64,000 nucleotides of DNA from Yoonia maritima (GTDB lineage: Bacteria > Pseudomonadota > Alphaproteobacteria > Rhodobacterales > Rhodobacteraceae). Numbering within the stretch: the stretch's first letter is position 1; each line of letters starts with the position of its first letter. This document shows, piece by piece, positions 52,784 through 62,656 of this stretch. Under the pieces are notes generated by a model that was given only the letters and a program-made list of their open reading frames with translations, made no database searches and had not been told where the DNA came from. Location of the stretch: assembly GCF_002933395.1 (NCBI RefSeq), contig NZ_PKFN01000008.1:848688-912687 (forward strand), given 5' to 3'. The translations under genes and the position numbers were made by a program.

Positions 52784-52869
52784 GATGTCCTCCCCAGGCC
52801 AACGGCCTGCTCCTTACGAAAAGGCGGCGCCGCTTTTTGTTCGTGCGACGAATTTAGCCGCTGCCCAGT

Positions 52870-53274
52870 TTATTCGCTTGGACGTGCGATACCGAACTCT
52901 TCTGGTGATGCTTTGGTCAGACCAGCATCATCCAACAGCCAAGCAGTACCCTGCTGCCATTTATTCAGGAATTCCTCTGCCTCGTCGCCAGAAATACCCA
53001 TCAGCGTAAAGCCACGGTTGTCCATCAGCTCGACGAAGTCAGCATTCTGGGAACCTTGCACATAGGCGTCTGCCAATTTGGCAACTACGTCATCGGGTGT
53101 GGCGTTTGGCGTAAATACACCAAAGAACGCACCCCAAGGAAGATAGGTTTCATAACCTGCATTAGCAGATGCTCACGCTTCGTTATGACGCGCGGTTTCA
53201 ATCATGGCTGTCTACACATGCTCCCAAAATGCGAGTTCACGCGCAGGCAGTTTGACACAGAAATGCCAGAGATA
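52870..53274 (-). pseudogene. tctC: tctC, C-terminal fragment with in-frame stops
   Basis: The last ~130 codons of a tripartite tricarboxylate transporter binding protein are recognisable (FTPNATPDDVVAKLADAYVQ, FVELMDNRGFTLMGISGDE, EFLNKWQQGTAWLL). TGA (53173-53175) and TAG (53212-53214) interrupt the frame at places where Trp fits, and the 5' half is missing. Confidence 0.75.
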
Positions 53275-53385
53275 TGGTCCGGCACGATGGGGCCATGCCC
53301 ACCACCACCCTTGATCCGCCCTACCCTGCGGTCCCCGCGCTTCATGGGTCCGGTTCCCCAAACAAATTTTGCGAGTGCGGCGTAA

Positions 53386-54285
53386 TCAGGACGCAAACGC
53401 TTCTATCTCGGAGATCCTTTCAAACGCAGACAAGAACGCGTCGTGGTGCACCGACAGATACCGCGTGACCCGGTCGCTGCCCATCAGTTTTGTGATATAT
53501 CCACGAGCCAGAACCAAATCGAGATGGTCCACCCCATAGCTGTCTTCAACGAGACGCACTTCGCGTTCCAAATTGGCGGATTCACGTTCCATCAAGTCGA
53601 GTTGTTCGCGGGAAATTCCTCTGATCTGCTTCGGCGTTGCCGCTGATACCAGCAGGCTTTCCGGTGTCGCAGCAAGAAGAGACCGTGCGTAATTGATCGT
53701 GTATTTGTTCATTGCGACCATCAACTGTGCCGCTTCAATCTGACGTAGGGGTTTCATCTTCTTAAGGATCTGAAACCCGGTCAGGGCAACCTGCTTGTCT
53801 TTGAGCAGTTCGGCGGCCTCATCACATATGCCATCGAGAAGCTGACGTTTCTGTTTCAACGTCCGGATGTTGATGTTCAGAGCGCTCGCCAGACGGGCCT
53901 CGGGAACACCCAATGACAACGCACGCAGGATCATTTTGTGTTCCTGAATGGTTGCAAGGCGGTTGATCCGCTTGTTGTAAGTGAAGGCCTCATCGTCGGT
54001 TGAGACCAGACAACGTGCATCGGTGTTGCCTTGATCCTTCAAAACCTCATGTCGGAGATGGCCATCAAGCAAAGTGAATTGGTCTGGGTTGTGCGGATCA
54101 CGCGCAACCACTATTGGCTCGACCAAGCCGATTTCGTGGATTGATGCAGCGATCTGCTTGAACTTGATGCTGGCCCTCTTTTGTGGCGTCACAAGATAGA
54201 GGGGCGCGATTTTGTCAAACGGTATCGTCAGCAATTCTTTTTCAAAGGCTGCAGCAACGGTTTTTTCTTCGTCGGTCGTTGTCAT
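53386..54285 (-). CDS. ParB-like protein with RepB-type C-terminal domain
   Basis: The protein has 299 residues. An N-terminal ParB/sulfiredoxin-like nuclease-fold region (LLDGHLRHEVLKDQGNTDARC, in place of the GERR box) is followed by an HTH (ARLASALNINIRTLKQKRQL) and a helical C-terminal half similar to plasmid partitioning RepB. The third gene of a recombinase/ParB/RepB operon, it overlaps its upstream neighbour by 4 bp (54282-54285). Confidence 0.8.
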   Translation of the reverse strand: MTTTDEEKTVAAAFEKELLTIPFDKIAPLYLVTPQKRASIKFKQIAASIHEIGLVEPIVVARDPHNPDQFTLLDGHLRHEVLKDQGNTDARCLVSTDDEAFTYNKRINRLATIQEHKMILRALSLGVPEARLASALNINIRTLKQKRQLLDGICDEAAELLKDKQVALTGFQILKKMKPLRQIEAAQLMVAMNKYTINYARSLLAATPESLLVSAATPKQIRGISREQLDLMERESANLEREVRLVEDSYGVDHLDLVLARGYITKLMGSDRVTRYLSVHHDAFLSAFERISEIEAFAS

Positions 54286-55184
54286 GTTTGTGCATCCTCC
54301 AAGGGTGTCAATCGATCAGCAATCGTCTTTGGCAGAGTTGCCAATCCTTCTGCGCGTAATAGCGTGACAAAATTTTCGTCTGCCATCAGCGTCTTGAGCG
54401 ATTGCGTGAGAAAGAGCATTTCACTGCGTGTCGCATGTGCCTTGCGCAAAAGAACCTTTTTCTTCTCGACGTCGTTTTCATAGGTCCTGAGCAGGCTTTC
54501 GACCGATAGAGTCTTTCGTGAGCCCCGATCCGCCGAAGCTTGCCCCTTACCATGCTTTTGACGGGCTTCGACAAGCCGCTTCGCTCTTAAGAGTCTCCCG
54601 CCACGCAGGAGCTTTTTCTCATAGGCTTGCCTGAGAACTGCCTGCACACCAACATCATCTGCGTCAGCGATATCAACGGCGACGCTCACCGGAATCTTCC
54701 CGCTTTCTACTGCGCGCAACAGGCGATGCTCGTGACTTTCCAGCAGCCTGATGACGCCATGCACATATTTGGCGGACAGTTGCGTTTTGGCTGCAATCTC
54801 TCGCTCCGAATAGCCATTGTTCTTGAGTCTTGAGATGTCCCGCAGCAAATCCAGCGAGCGATGCTGACGGCGAGCCAGATTTTCGACGAGGCTCATCACA
54901 AGGCAGTCTTCACTGCTGGCGTCGATGACAATCGCCGGAATTTCCGACTGACCAAGGGCTTTGAAGGCCTCCAAACGCCCCTGACCGCACACCAATTCAT
55001 AGGTTGGTTCGTCACCTCCTTCTGGTTCCCTTGCCGCGATGGTGATGGGCCGTTTCAGCCCAAGCTCGGCAATGTTGGCGGTGATTTCATCGAAAACCTT
55101 TTGATTGCGAATCCGTGGATTGACCACCGTGATCGCGTCGACGGAAACCAGCACAGTATGTTCGCGAGATACGGTGGTCATCAT
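54282..55184 (-). CDS. ParB/RepB/Spo0J-family protein
   Basis: The protein has 300 residues. ParB N-terminal fold: ITANIAELGLKRPITIAARE, ELVCGQGRLEAFKALGQSEI and SLVENLARRQHRSLDLLRD. An HTH (YSEREIAAKTQLSAKYVHGVI) follows. Likely to bind a centromere-like or recombination site. Overlaps the recombinase gene by 4 bp (55181-55184) and the third gene by 4 bp. Confidence 0.85.
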   Translation of the reverse strand: MMTTVSREHTVLVSVDAITVVNPRIRNQKVFDEITANIAELGLKRPITIAAREPEGGDEPTYELVCGQGRLEAFKALGQSEIPAIVIDASSEDCLVMSLVENLARRQHRSLDLLRDISRLKNNGYSEREIAAKTQLSAKYVHGVIRLLESHEHRLLRAVESGKIPVSVAVDIADADDVGVQAVLRQAYEKKLLRGGRLLRAKRLVEARQKHGKGQASADRGSRKTLSVESLLRTYENDVEKKKVLLRKAHATRSEMLFLTQSLKTLMADENFVTLLRAEGLATLPKTIADRLTPLEDAQT

Positions 55185-56740
55185 GCCACCTCGAGAAGCG
55201 GCGCACGCGCCGTCATATTAAAAAAATGGGCGAGGTCCTCAAAACGGTACGCATCAAGGGACAGGCCATTGTGTTCAGACAGGCGCAGCTTGGATTTGGT
55301 CATGTCGAAGGCCGGCAGCAAATAGTAGTCCAGCGGTAACTCATTCATCTGTCCCATCCGGACGACGATGGTCATGTCGGGAAAACGCCCAGTATCGAGG
55401 CGAATGTTCCATCGAAACGCACCAGCGCCGGTCTGCATGCAGCGCGCGATGACGATGGAAACAGTGAACTCATCGTTGATGGTAAGGATGCCTGATTGAG
55501 GGTCACACTTAACGTGCCCGCCAACGGCTTCGACGCCCGAGACCATGTCGCGGATAACATTTGAGTGCATACCGCGCAGACGCTTATTGATCTCAATGTA
55601 TCGGTAGTCGCGGTCCGGCTTGAAACTGACAAGGCTGTAGGCCCGCAGCAGACTGCCAAACCGATTTTGATATGCACCGCTTGACGGCAAGGTCGCCGCT
55701 TCGTTGATGACAAAGCCGGAGAGAAAACCATGTTGTTCCAGTATCTCTTTGAGGCCTTCGAGCATTTCTTCATCAGACAACCGTTGAGACCGTGAGCTGA
55801 TAATAGCACGCGCCGCCTCGAAGAGATCGGTGCTGACAATCGCTTCAAAAGCGCCCGCCGCACGCACCCAATTGTTCGGGTCATTGCGGACATGGCGTTT
55901 CTTTAGTTTAAACGAATTGCGGTTCCAGATATTGTTGCCGATGTACTTTTCGTTGGTCAGGATTTGACGGACTACGGCTGGCGACCAACTGCGACCGAGA
56001 TCGGTTTTGAATCCGCGAGCATTCAAGTCGGCAGCGATTTCAACCTCGGATTGATCGCTCTCAACAAAACTACGAAAGATCTGGTTCACGATGACGATCT
56101 CTTCATCCGGTCCGGGAACGAGCGTCACACGATCCGTTTGAATGCTCTTATGTTCGCCCCGTAACAGAATGCCTTTCACATTTCCGGCTTCGTCAATCAG
56201 CATCCGTCTCAGACCAAAACCCGGCGCACCACCTTGGCGGTAGCCCAGTTCGATCAGGCGGGACTGACCAGCGAAGACCTTTTGCGACAGCTCTCGACTG
56301 TATTCTCCTGCCATTGCCCGCTTTAGACCCTTGACGACGGTGGACATTGTACTGCCATCGTTTTCGAATTGCTCGGCGCAGTATTCGACCGAAATTCCGG
56401 CGCGCTTGCAGGCATACTCGTAGTAGGCGCTTTCGTCAGCGTCCTGGAAACGTCCCCAACGGCTGACGTCGTAGACCAAAACTGTTTTAAACGCAGTTTG
56501 TCCGGCTTCGATGTCTTCAATCAATTGGGTTAGACCAGCCCGGCCTTGAATACGTAGACCGCTCTTTCCGGCGTCGGAATAGGTTCGAATGATCTGGTAG
56601 CCGCGCTCATCAGCGTATCGCTGGATCGCGTCCGCCTGATTTTCAGTCGAATAGCGCTGATGCTCTGTAGACATGCGAACATACTGGGCAGCTCTGCGGT
56701 CTTCATTAGGTGTATCTTCTTTGTCTTCTGGCCAAGTCAA
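55181..56740 (-). CDS. Large serine recombinase
   Basis: The protein has 519 residues. The start is TTG at 56740, with GGGGGT upstream. The resolvase domain has the catalytic Ser in YVRMSTEHQRYSTENQADAI, and LVYDVSRWGRFQDADES with the conserved Arg. The recombinase domain (PGFGLRRML, then WSPAVVRQILTNEKYIGNNIWN) and a long C-terminal region follow. It probably integrates and excises the three-gene module with two ParB-like partners. No attachment sites could be identified. Confidence 0.9.
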   Translation of the reverse strand: MTWPEDKEDTPNEDRRAAQYVRMSTEHQRYSTENQADAIQRYADERGYQIIRTYSDAGKSGLRIQGRAGLTQLIEDIEAGQTAFKTVLVYDVSRWGRFQDADESAYYEYACKRAGISVEYCAEQFENDGSTMSTVVKGLKRAMAGEYSRELSQKVFAGQSRLIELGYRQGGAPGFGLRRMLIDEAGNVKGILLRGEHKSIQTDRVTLVPGPDEEIVIVNQIFRSFVESDQSEVEIAADLNARGFKTDLGRSWSPAVVRQILTNEKYIGNNIWNRNSFKLKKRHVRNDPNNWVRAAGAFEAIVSTDLFEAARAIISSRSQRLSDEEMLEGLKEILEQHGFLSGFVINEAATLPSSGAYQNRFGSLLRAYSLVSFKPDRDYRYIEINKRLRGMHSNVIRDMVSGVEAVGGHVKCDPQSGILTINDEFTVSIVIARCMQTGAGAFRWNIRLDTGRFPDMTIVVRMGQMNELPLDYYLLPAFDMTKSKLRLSEHNGLSLDAYRFEDLAHFFNMTARAPLLEVA

Positions 56741-56827
56741 TGCTGTGACCCCCGTATGTTGAATTTACAAACCTGAGCAGATCGTCTGCGATTCCTTTCT
56801 CAATCTTAACGGGTGAGGGTCGGAAAC

Positions 56828-57196
56828 ATGTTTCATAAAAAGGGCAGCTTGTTTCATCGAGAATGCGAGGGACTGGTTTCTGCTTCAGAATACCGGAAGG
56901 CGATCAGTTTAGCGCTGTCTCAAGAATTGGGTGGCGCTGGTCGCGCGGCGAAAGAAACAGCGCGGTGGACGGGAGCAAGCGAACGAACAGCTAAAAACTG
57001 GATATCGGAAACCTACGGTCCAACCGGTGAGAACCTGATTGAGCTGATGCGGCATTCAGACACCATCCTTGACGTTGTTTTAGTCTTGGCAGGTCGTCAC
57101 GAAGAACGTCTAGCTCGGCGGTTCACCTCTGCTAGGGACGAAGTAGCTGAGGTTTTGCGCAGTCTTGATGCGATCTGGAGGCCCGATGACGGCTGA
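56828..57196 (+). CDS. Small alphaproteobacterial HTH-like protein
   Basis: The protein has about 122 residues from ATG 56828; a GTG five codons upstream is also possible. The core (AGRAAKETARWTGASERTAKNWI, then GPTGENLIELMRHSDTILDVVLVLAGR) is a widespread short alphaproteobacterial protein with an HTH-like region often encoded next to recombinase/ParB modules. Divergent from the recombinase with about 87 bp between. It may act as its regulator. Confidence 0.7.
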   Translation: MFHKKGSLFHRECEGLVSASEYRKAISLALSQELGGAGRAAKETARWTGASERTAKNWISETYGPTGENLIELMRHSDTILDVVLVLAGRHEERLARRFTSARDEVAEVLRSLDAIWRPDDG

Positions 57197-57361
57197 TTGA
57201 CTACCTGAAACGTAATTTTCGAGATCTATCGCCTTTGGGCGAAAGGAAAACCTTCGAGCCGCAAAAGGCAAAGCTCGTGCGTCGCAGTTCTTGAATTCTC
57301 TTTAAAATCAGACCGTCATCTTCACAAGAATGGTAAAACTATGTGTCGCCTCACACGACTA

Positions 57362-57567
57362 TAAGACGCCAAGCAGTTTTGATCTTTCCGTCAAGACTTT
57401 GACCCAAATCATTTTATCTTGCCACCAGACCATCGGTTGCTTCCCTTCATTGGTGCAGGTTTCTGTAAGAACCGCTGTAAGCGGGTCGTCCTGAAACCTT
57501 GCCATGTGGCGAACGCGGATGGGGGCGAGGCAATGCTATTCGACGGAAGCGGTGCGGCCCGCAGCGA
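57362..57567 (+). repeat. Dispersed repeat, copy E (truncated on both sides)
   Basis: The copy starts at an arm (57380-57407) and ends in CCCGCAGCGA, 40-50 bp before the point where copies A and C end. Orientation as copies A and C. It lies between the recombinase module and dnaE2; apart from it, 57197-57797 holds nothing recognisable. Confidence 0.85.
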
Positions 57568-57797
57568 TCCTACATGTTTTTCTTCGACAACGAGGTCGGT
57601 AACACCATGACCAGCATAGTGATACATGGCCTACTCAGGCCGCTCAGACCCAATCATCGACACCGTGTTGACGCCGAAAGCATAGCATTGGGTTGAATGA
57701 CCGATGCCAGAAGGCATTGGCTCGCACTATCTCTGCAAGTGCATTAGGCCGCAGTGAGTCCCTTTTGCTTAATGCTGCGCCTTGGACGAACGGCGGT

Positions 57798-60700
57798 TCA
57801 ATGAAAATCTCGGCTTGGAAACAGGCGTTTTGCTTGATCGCGCGGGTGCATGGCGCGGGCGGGGTAGCGGGCTTTTTTCGGGGTATCATCGGCGCGGGGG
57901 CCTTCGGTTGTCAGGGCGTCAGGCAGCGGGTGGCCTAGGTCTGACAATGTGTGGGACATGTCCTGCACGTCTTGTGCAATCAGATGCACAACGATGCCTT
58001 CGCGTTGCAGATAGCCCTGCACCCGCAGCAACCGCCCGCCCATGACGATACGGCGGAACCGTTCGTAAACCTTGGGCCAGACCACAACGTTACTGACCCC
58101 GGTTTCATCCTCCAGCGTCAGGAAAATTACACCCGACGCCGTTCCCGGACGCTGGCGGGTGATCACCAAACCGCAAATGCTGTAACGGCCAAGCGGGATA
58201 TCTTGCAAAGAGGCAAGTGTCACCAACCCGGGCAGCGCGGGGCGCAACAGCTCCATGGGATGCGCCCGCAATGTCAGCCGTGTGGACACGTAATCTTCGA
58301 CCACCTCTTCGCCCAATTGCATGGTTGGCAAATGGACCTGTGGTTCCTCAATACCTTCGCCATCAATAGGGTCGTTGAACAAAGGCAATGGATTGGGGGC
58401 GCGGATTGCCTTGACTGACCAAAGCGCATCACGGCGGGAAAGGCCCATGTCAGAAAACGCATCTGCCTCGGCCAGGCGTGTCAGCACATCGGCGCGTAGA
58501 CCGGCGCGCAGCCAAAGAGCCTCGGGGTCGGGATAACCATTGCCGCGTGCGGCCACGATCCAGCTTGCGTCTTCTTCTTTGAAACCCTTGATCTGGCGAA
58601 ACCCCAGCCGCAACGCAAGCGCGCCATCAGGGCGGCGTTCTAATGTATTGTTCCATTCCGAGTAGTTGACGCAGATCGGTCGGGTTTCGACGCTGTGTTC
58701 ACGTGCATCGCGCACGATTTGGGCCGGGGCGTAAAACCCCATAGGCTGGGAATTAAGCAGCGCGCAGGCAAAGACCGCTGGATGATGGCATTTCAACCAA
58801 GCCGATACATAGGCCAGCATGGCAAAGGCGGCGGCGTGGCTTTCAGGGAACCCGTAATCGGCAAAGCCTTCGATCTGGGAAAAGCAGCGTTTGGCGACCT
58901 CGATATCATAACTGTTTGCCAACATGCCGTTGATGAATTTATCCTCAAACGCCCCGATTGTGCCCATGCGCCGGAATGAGGCGAGCGAGCGGCGCAGGTG
59001 GTCAGCCTCTTCCGCGCTAAAACCGGCCCCGACTACGGCGATTTGCATGGCTTGTTCCTGAAACAGGGGCACACCAAGTGTACGTTTCGTGACTTCTTCT
59101 AGGGCGGGGCCAAAGGGCTCGGCCTGTTCCAGCCCCTGACGACGCCGGATGAAGGGTTGTACCATGCCACCCTGGATCGGGCCGGGGCGGACAATCGCAA
59201 CCTCAATCACAAGATCATAGAATTCCCGTGGCTTCATCCGGGGTAGAAAATTCATCTGCGCCCGGCTTTCCACCTGAAAAACACCGACCGCATCGGCGCG
59301 GCACAACATATCATAGGTGTCACGATCGTCCTGCGGGATCGTTGCGATGGTGTGCGTGATGTCCTCATGCCTCTGCAACAGCCCAAATGCCTTTTGTATG
59401 CAGCTCAACATGCCAAGGCCCAGCACATCGACCTTCAAAATACCCAATGCGTCGATGTCATCCTTGTCCCATTCAATAACGGTGCGATCCTCCATCGCGG
59501 CGTTTGATATAGGCGACAGCTCGTCCAGCCGCCCACGCGTGATGACGAAACCGCCAACATGCTGTGATAGATAGCGGGGAAACCCGATGATTTCTGCGAT
59601 CAGGCGAATGGTTTGCATCAGGCGACGATCTTCGGGATCAAGGCCGATTTCGCGAATGCGGTCCAGATCGACGCCGCCATTGGTCATCCCCCAGATCTGG
59701 CTGGACAGGCCTGCGGTTACGTCTTGAGACAGCCCCATGACCTTGCCCACTTCGCGGATCGCAGCGCGGGATCGGAAATGAATGACGGTGGCGCAAAGCC
59801 CTGCACGGTGGCGACCATATTTACGGTAAATCCACTGAATGACCTCCTCGCGCCGCTCATGTTCGAAATCGACATCAATATCCGGCGGCTCACCCCGGTG
59901 TTTTGAGACGAACCGCTCAAACACCATAGAAATCATATCCGGGCTGACATCCGTGATCCCCAGCAGATAGCAAAGGATCGAATTAGCCGCCGATCCGCGT
60001 CCCTGGCACAAGATGCCCTGAGATCGGGCGAATTGCACAATGTCATGAACAGTCAGGAAATAAGCCTGAAAATTCAATGCGCTGACCACGGCTAGTTCTT
60101 TGTTCATCAACTGGATCGCGCGGTCGGTCGGGCCATGCGGATACCGCCGTGCCAACCCTTCATGGGCCAGCCGTTCCAGCCGGGCCTGCGGGGTTGCATT
60201 CCCAGCATCCTCATGGGGGTATTCGTAAGACAGCTCTCCCAGATCGAAACTGCATCTGTTAGCGATCTCAACCGTGCGGCGTAGCGCACCGGGGTGGTGG
60301 CGAAACAGCCGCGCCAGATCAGCGCCGGATTTCAAACGGCGCTCTGCATTGGGCAGCGCACGGGTACCTATCTGATCAATGGTGATATGTTCACGCATAC
60401 AGGTCAGCACATCGGCCAATTGTCTGCGATTAGCGCGGTGCATCAGAACATCGCCAACCGCGACCATGGGGGCAGATGTTTTATGTGCCAACAGGGCGCA
60501 ATCCGCCAGATAGCTTTGATCTGTGCCGTCATATCGCGGGGCTGCGCCCAGAAAAACGTGATTGGGAAAATGCCGCCGCATGGCCTGAATATCTGCGGTG
60601 GATTCAGTCAGGCCGGTTTGTGGCAAGGCAATCAAGATCATGCCTTTGCAGGCGGCCATCATGTCCTTGCGATACAGGTGGCATTGGCCTTTTTCCGCCC

Positions 60701-61181
60701 GCCGTTTGCCCAGTGTCAGCAACCGGGTCAGCCGTTTATATGCGGCTAGATCACAGGGCAAAGCCAGCCAGTCCACGGGACTATCCAACAAAACCAAACG
60801 GCAGCCAACAATCAGCTTCGGCAGTGAAAATATTGTCGGTTTTGCGATCGGATCGACCTGCCCAACTTCTTGTCTAGAAGAAGAATCAAGACGGTGTTGG
60901 GATCGGATTTGCACCGCACCTTCCGCTTCGCGCTTCAGCTCTTTCAATGCGGTCCATGCCCGCACGACCCCAGCAAGGGAATTGCGATCTGTTATTGCGA
61001 TAGCGGACAGGCCCAGTTCGGCTGCGCGCATCACCAATTCTTCGGGGTGGGAGGCCCCGGTCAGAAAGGTAAAATTCGTCGTTACACAAAGTTCCGCATA
61101 GGCCCGCCCATGTGCATCTAAATTCAGCATGTCCCGGCGAAAGGCCTCGACCGGGCGATGGGTGCGATTTACCTCGATCAT
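57798..61181 (-). CDS. dnaE2: Error-prone DNA polymerase DnaE2
   Basis: The protein has 1127 residues from ATG 61181, which overlaps the imuB stop by 4 bp. It has the PHP domain (CVTTNFTFLTGASHPEELVM, AIAITDRNSLAGVV), the polymerase core with the DIDVDFE metal site, and the OB-fold near the C-terminus (CGLVITRQRPGTASGVIFLT). The C-terminal PSRDFH is typical. It is the translesion polymerase of the ImuA-ImuB-DnaE2 mutasome and is normally SOS-induced. Confidence 0.95.
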   Translation of the reverse strand: MIEVNRTHRPVEAFRRDMLNLDAHGRAYAELCVTTNFTFLTGASHPEELVMRAAELGLSAIAITDRNSLAGVVRAWTALKELKREAEGAVQIRSQHRLDSSSRQEVGQVDPIAKPTIFSLPKLIVGCRLVLLDSPVDWLALPCDLAAYKRLTRLLTLGKRRAEKGQCHLYRKDMMAACKGMILIALPQTGLTESTADIQAMRRHFPNHVFLGAAPRYDGTDQSYLADCALLAHKTSAPMVAVGDVLMHRANRRQLADVLTCMREHITIDQIGTRALPNAERRLKSGADLARLFRHHPGALRRTVEIANRCSFDLGELSYEYPHEDAGNATPQARLERLAHEGLARRYPHGPTDRAIQLMNKELAVVSALNFQAYFLTVHDIVQFARSQGILCQGRGSAANSILCYLLGITDVSPDMISMVFERFVSKHRGEPPDIDVDFEHERREEVIQWIYRKYGRHRAGLCATVIHFRSRAAIREVGKVMGLSQDVTAGLSSQIWGMTNGGVDLDRIREIGLDPEDRRLMQTIRLIAEIIGFPRYLSQHVGGFVITRGRLDELSPISNAAMEDRTVIEWDKDDIDALGILKVDVLGLGMLSCIQKAFGLLQRHEDITHTIATIPQDDRDTYDMLCRADAVGVFQVESRAQMNFLPRMKPREFYDLVIEVAIVRPGPIQGGMVQPFIRRRQGLEQAEPFGPALEEVTKRTLGVPLFQEQAMQIAVVGAGFSAEEADHLRRSLASFRRMGTIGAFEDKFINGMLANSYDIEVAKRCFSQIEGFADYGFPESHAAAFAMLAYVSAWLKCHHPAVFACALLNSQPMGFYAPAQIVRDAREHSVETRPICVNYSEWNNTLERRPDGALALRLGFRQIKGFKEEDASWIVAARGNGYPDPEALWLRAGLRADVLTRLAEADAFSDMGLSRRDALWSVKAIRAPNPLPLFNDPIDGEGIEEPQVHLPTMQLGEEVVEDYVSTRLTLRAHPMELLRPALPGLVTLASLQDIPLGRYSICGLVITRQRPGTASGVIFLTLEDETGVSNVVVWPKVYERFRRIVMGGRLLRVQGYLQREGIVVHLIAQDVQDMSHTLSDLGHPLPDALTTEGPRADDTPKKARYPARAMHPRDQAKRLFPSRDFH

Positions 61182-62656
61182 GCGAATTCTCCCTGCACGA
61201 ACCAGCCGGGATTTTGCGGGGTATAAAACAGCCAAAGCCGCCGACCCTGTTTGGTTTCCACCCGCCAATAATCGCGCAAGCCAGAACGCCAATTTTCATC
61301 CGAAAGCCACCATTCCGGCGCGATGCGTTCCGGTCCCGTGGCGCGTCCCGTGGTCAGGGGCATGCGCCGCCATCGAAACTGGCTTGGCGGTCGCGGGCCA
61401 TGGGCCGCAATCGGTTCTGGTGGAAACAGGCAAAGCGGGCGTAGATTCGCGTTGCTCCAACCGCTTTGCGGGTCAGAATACGCAGCGGGTGCGACAATAA
61501 AACTGCGTTCGGGGATATGGCTGTCAGCGGGTAGGAAACGTTTGATGTTTTCCAGCCCAATGCGCGCGCCAAGGCGGCTGATCAGATCATCCAGCTTATC
61601 ATTAGCGCGACCCGACACATGGCTGATCTGCTGCGCAGGCAAGGGCTCGACCTGTGTTGCCTCAAGGCGCAATTGATCAATGCCAAACCCGGCCTCGACC
61701 TCGGACAATCCCCGTTCGAACAGGGGGAGAATACGCTTGGCGTCTCGCAATGGCTGCGCTAGACGCAGCTCAACCTGTTGTTCACCCATATCCACCCGGC
61801 GCAGCGTCACGCATAACATGCGCGCGCCCATTTCTTGCGCTTTCAGTTTGGCACAAAGCTGCACCAGCAAGCGTTCAGTGCCCGCCGTAACATCGCTTAA
61901 TAATCCGATCGGTTCTGGCAAGGTCATCCGCACGCCGTAATGCGGGGGTTCTGCAAGTGGTGTGATCTCCTCGGACTGATTGCCCAATGCCTGATCAAGC
62001 CGCAGCAAAAGGCCGGGGCCAAAACGACGGGTCAACGGCGCGCGGGGCGCCGCCGCCAGATCGCCAATGGTGCGTAACCCCAGCCGGTGCAATGCAACCG
62101 ATATATCATCACTCAAACGCAGGGCCGCGACGGGCAAAGGGGCCAGCGCCCCAAGCATATCGCCCTGTTGTGCGGTCCCTTCGCCATAATGCGCCAGCGC
62201 CCAACCCGCGCCCCGTGTATCCCCAACCCCGATCTGCACACAGACCCCCGCATGGGCCAACCGCCGGCGCATATCGACAATCATGGCAGGCTCATCGCCC
62301 CAAAGATGCGCCGAACCCGTTATATCAAGCACCAACCCATCCTCGCCTTCTATCCCGACCCAGGGGCAATACCGCGTCGCCCAACGGCGCAGGATAAGAA
62401 GAAACTGTTTGTCTTTTGCAGGATCGGCAGACGCGCTTTGCAAACTCGGGCAAAAGGCGCGCGCATCGGCACAAGACATACCCCGATAAAGCCCTTTGCG
62501 CGCGGCATCCGGGTTCAGGCAATAAATACGATTGGCGTTCTTCTGTTTCAACGTCAGGACAAAGGGCGCATCGATCAGGCGCTGACGTAAAACCCGGTCA
62601 GTTGCCAGCCGGGGAAACCATAATGAGACGATGCGCCGTTGTATCCCATCGAACAT
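61178..62656 (-). CDS. imuB: ImuB, Y-family polymerase-like protein
   Basis: The protein has 492 residues from ATG 62656 (MFDGIQRRIVSLWFPRLATD); the longer frame is inside imuA. Features: the Y-family fold with WVGIEGEDGLVLDITGSAHLWG, the helix-hairpin-helix near HRLGLRTIGDLAAAPRAPL, and the little-finger domain. ImuB family members lack the catalytic acids and instead bridge the beta-clamp, ImuA and DnaE2. Overlaps imuA by 59 bp and dnaE2 by 4 bp. Confidence 0.9.
   Translation of the reverse strand: MFDGIQRRIVSLWFPRLATDRVLRQRLIDAPFVLTLKQKNANRIYCLNPDAARKGLYRGMSCADARAFCPSLQSASADPAKDKQFLLILRRWATRYCPWVGIEGEDGLVLDITGSAHLWGDEPAMIVDMRRRLAHAGVCVQIGVGDTRGAGWALAHYGEGTAQQGDMLGALAPLPVAALRLSDDISVALHRLGLRTIGDLAAAPRAPLTRRFGPGLLLRLDQALGNQSEEITPLAEPPHYGVRMTLPEPIGLLSDVTAGTERLLVQLCAKLKAQEMGARMLCVTLRRVDMGEQQVELRLAQPLRDAKRILPLFERGLSEVEAGFGIDQLRLEATQVEPLPAQQISHVSGRANDKLDDLISRLGARIGLENIKRFLPADSHIPERSFIVAPAAYSDPQSGWSNANLRPLCLFPPEPIAAHGPRPPSQFRWRRMPLTTGRATGPERIAPEWWLSDENWRSGLRDYWRVETKQGRRLWLFYTPQNPGWFVQGEFA

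Noticed and set aside
49543..53214. Stop codon reassignment or read-through (TGA/TAG as Trp)
   Set aside because: Both TAG and TGA would have to be reassigned, yet intact genes in the window use TAG, TGA and TAA as normal stops. Pseudogene decay by G-to-A changes is simpler.
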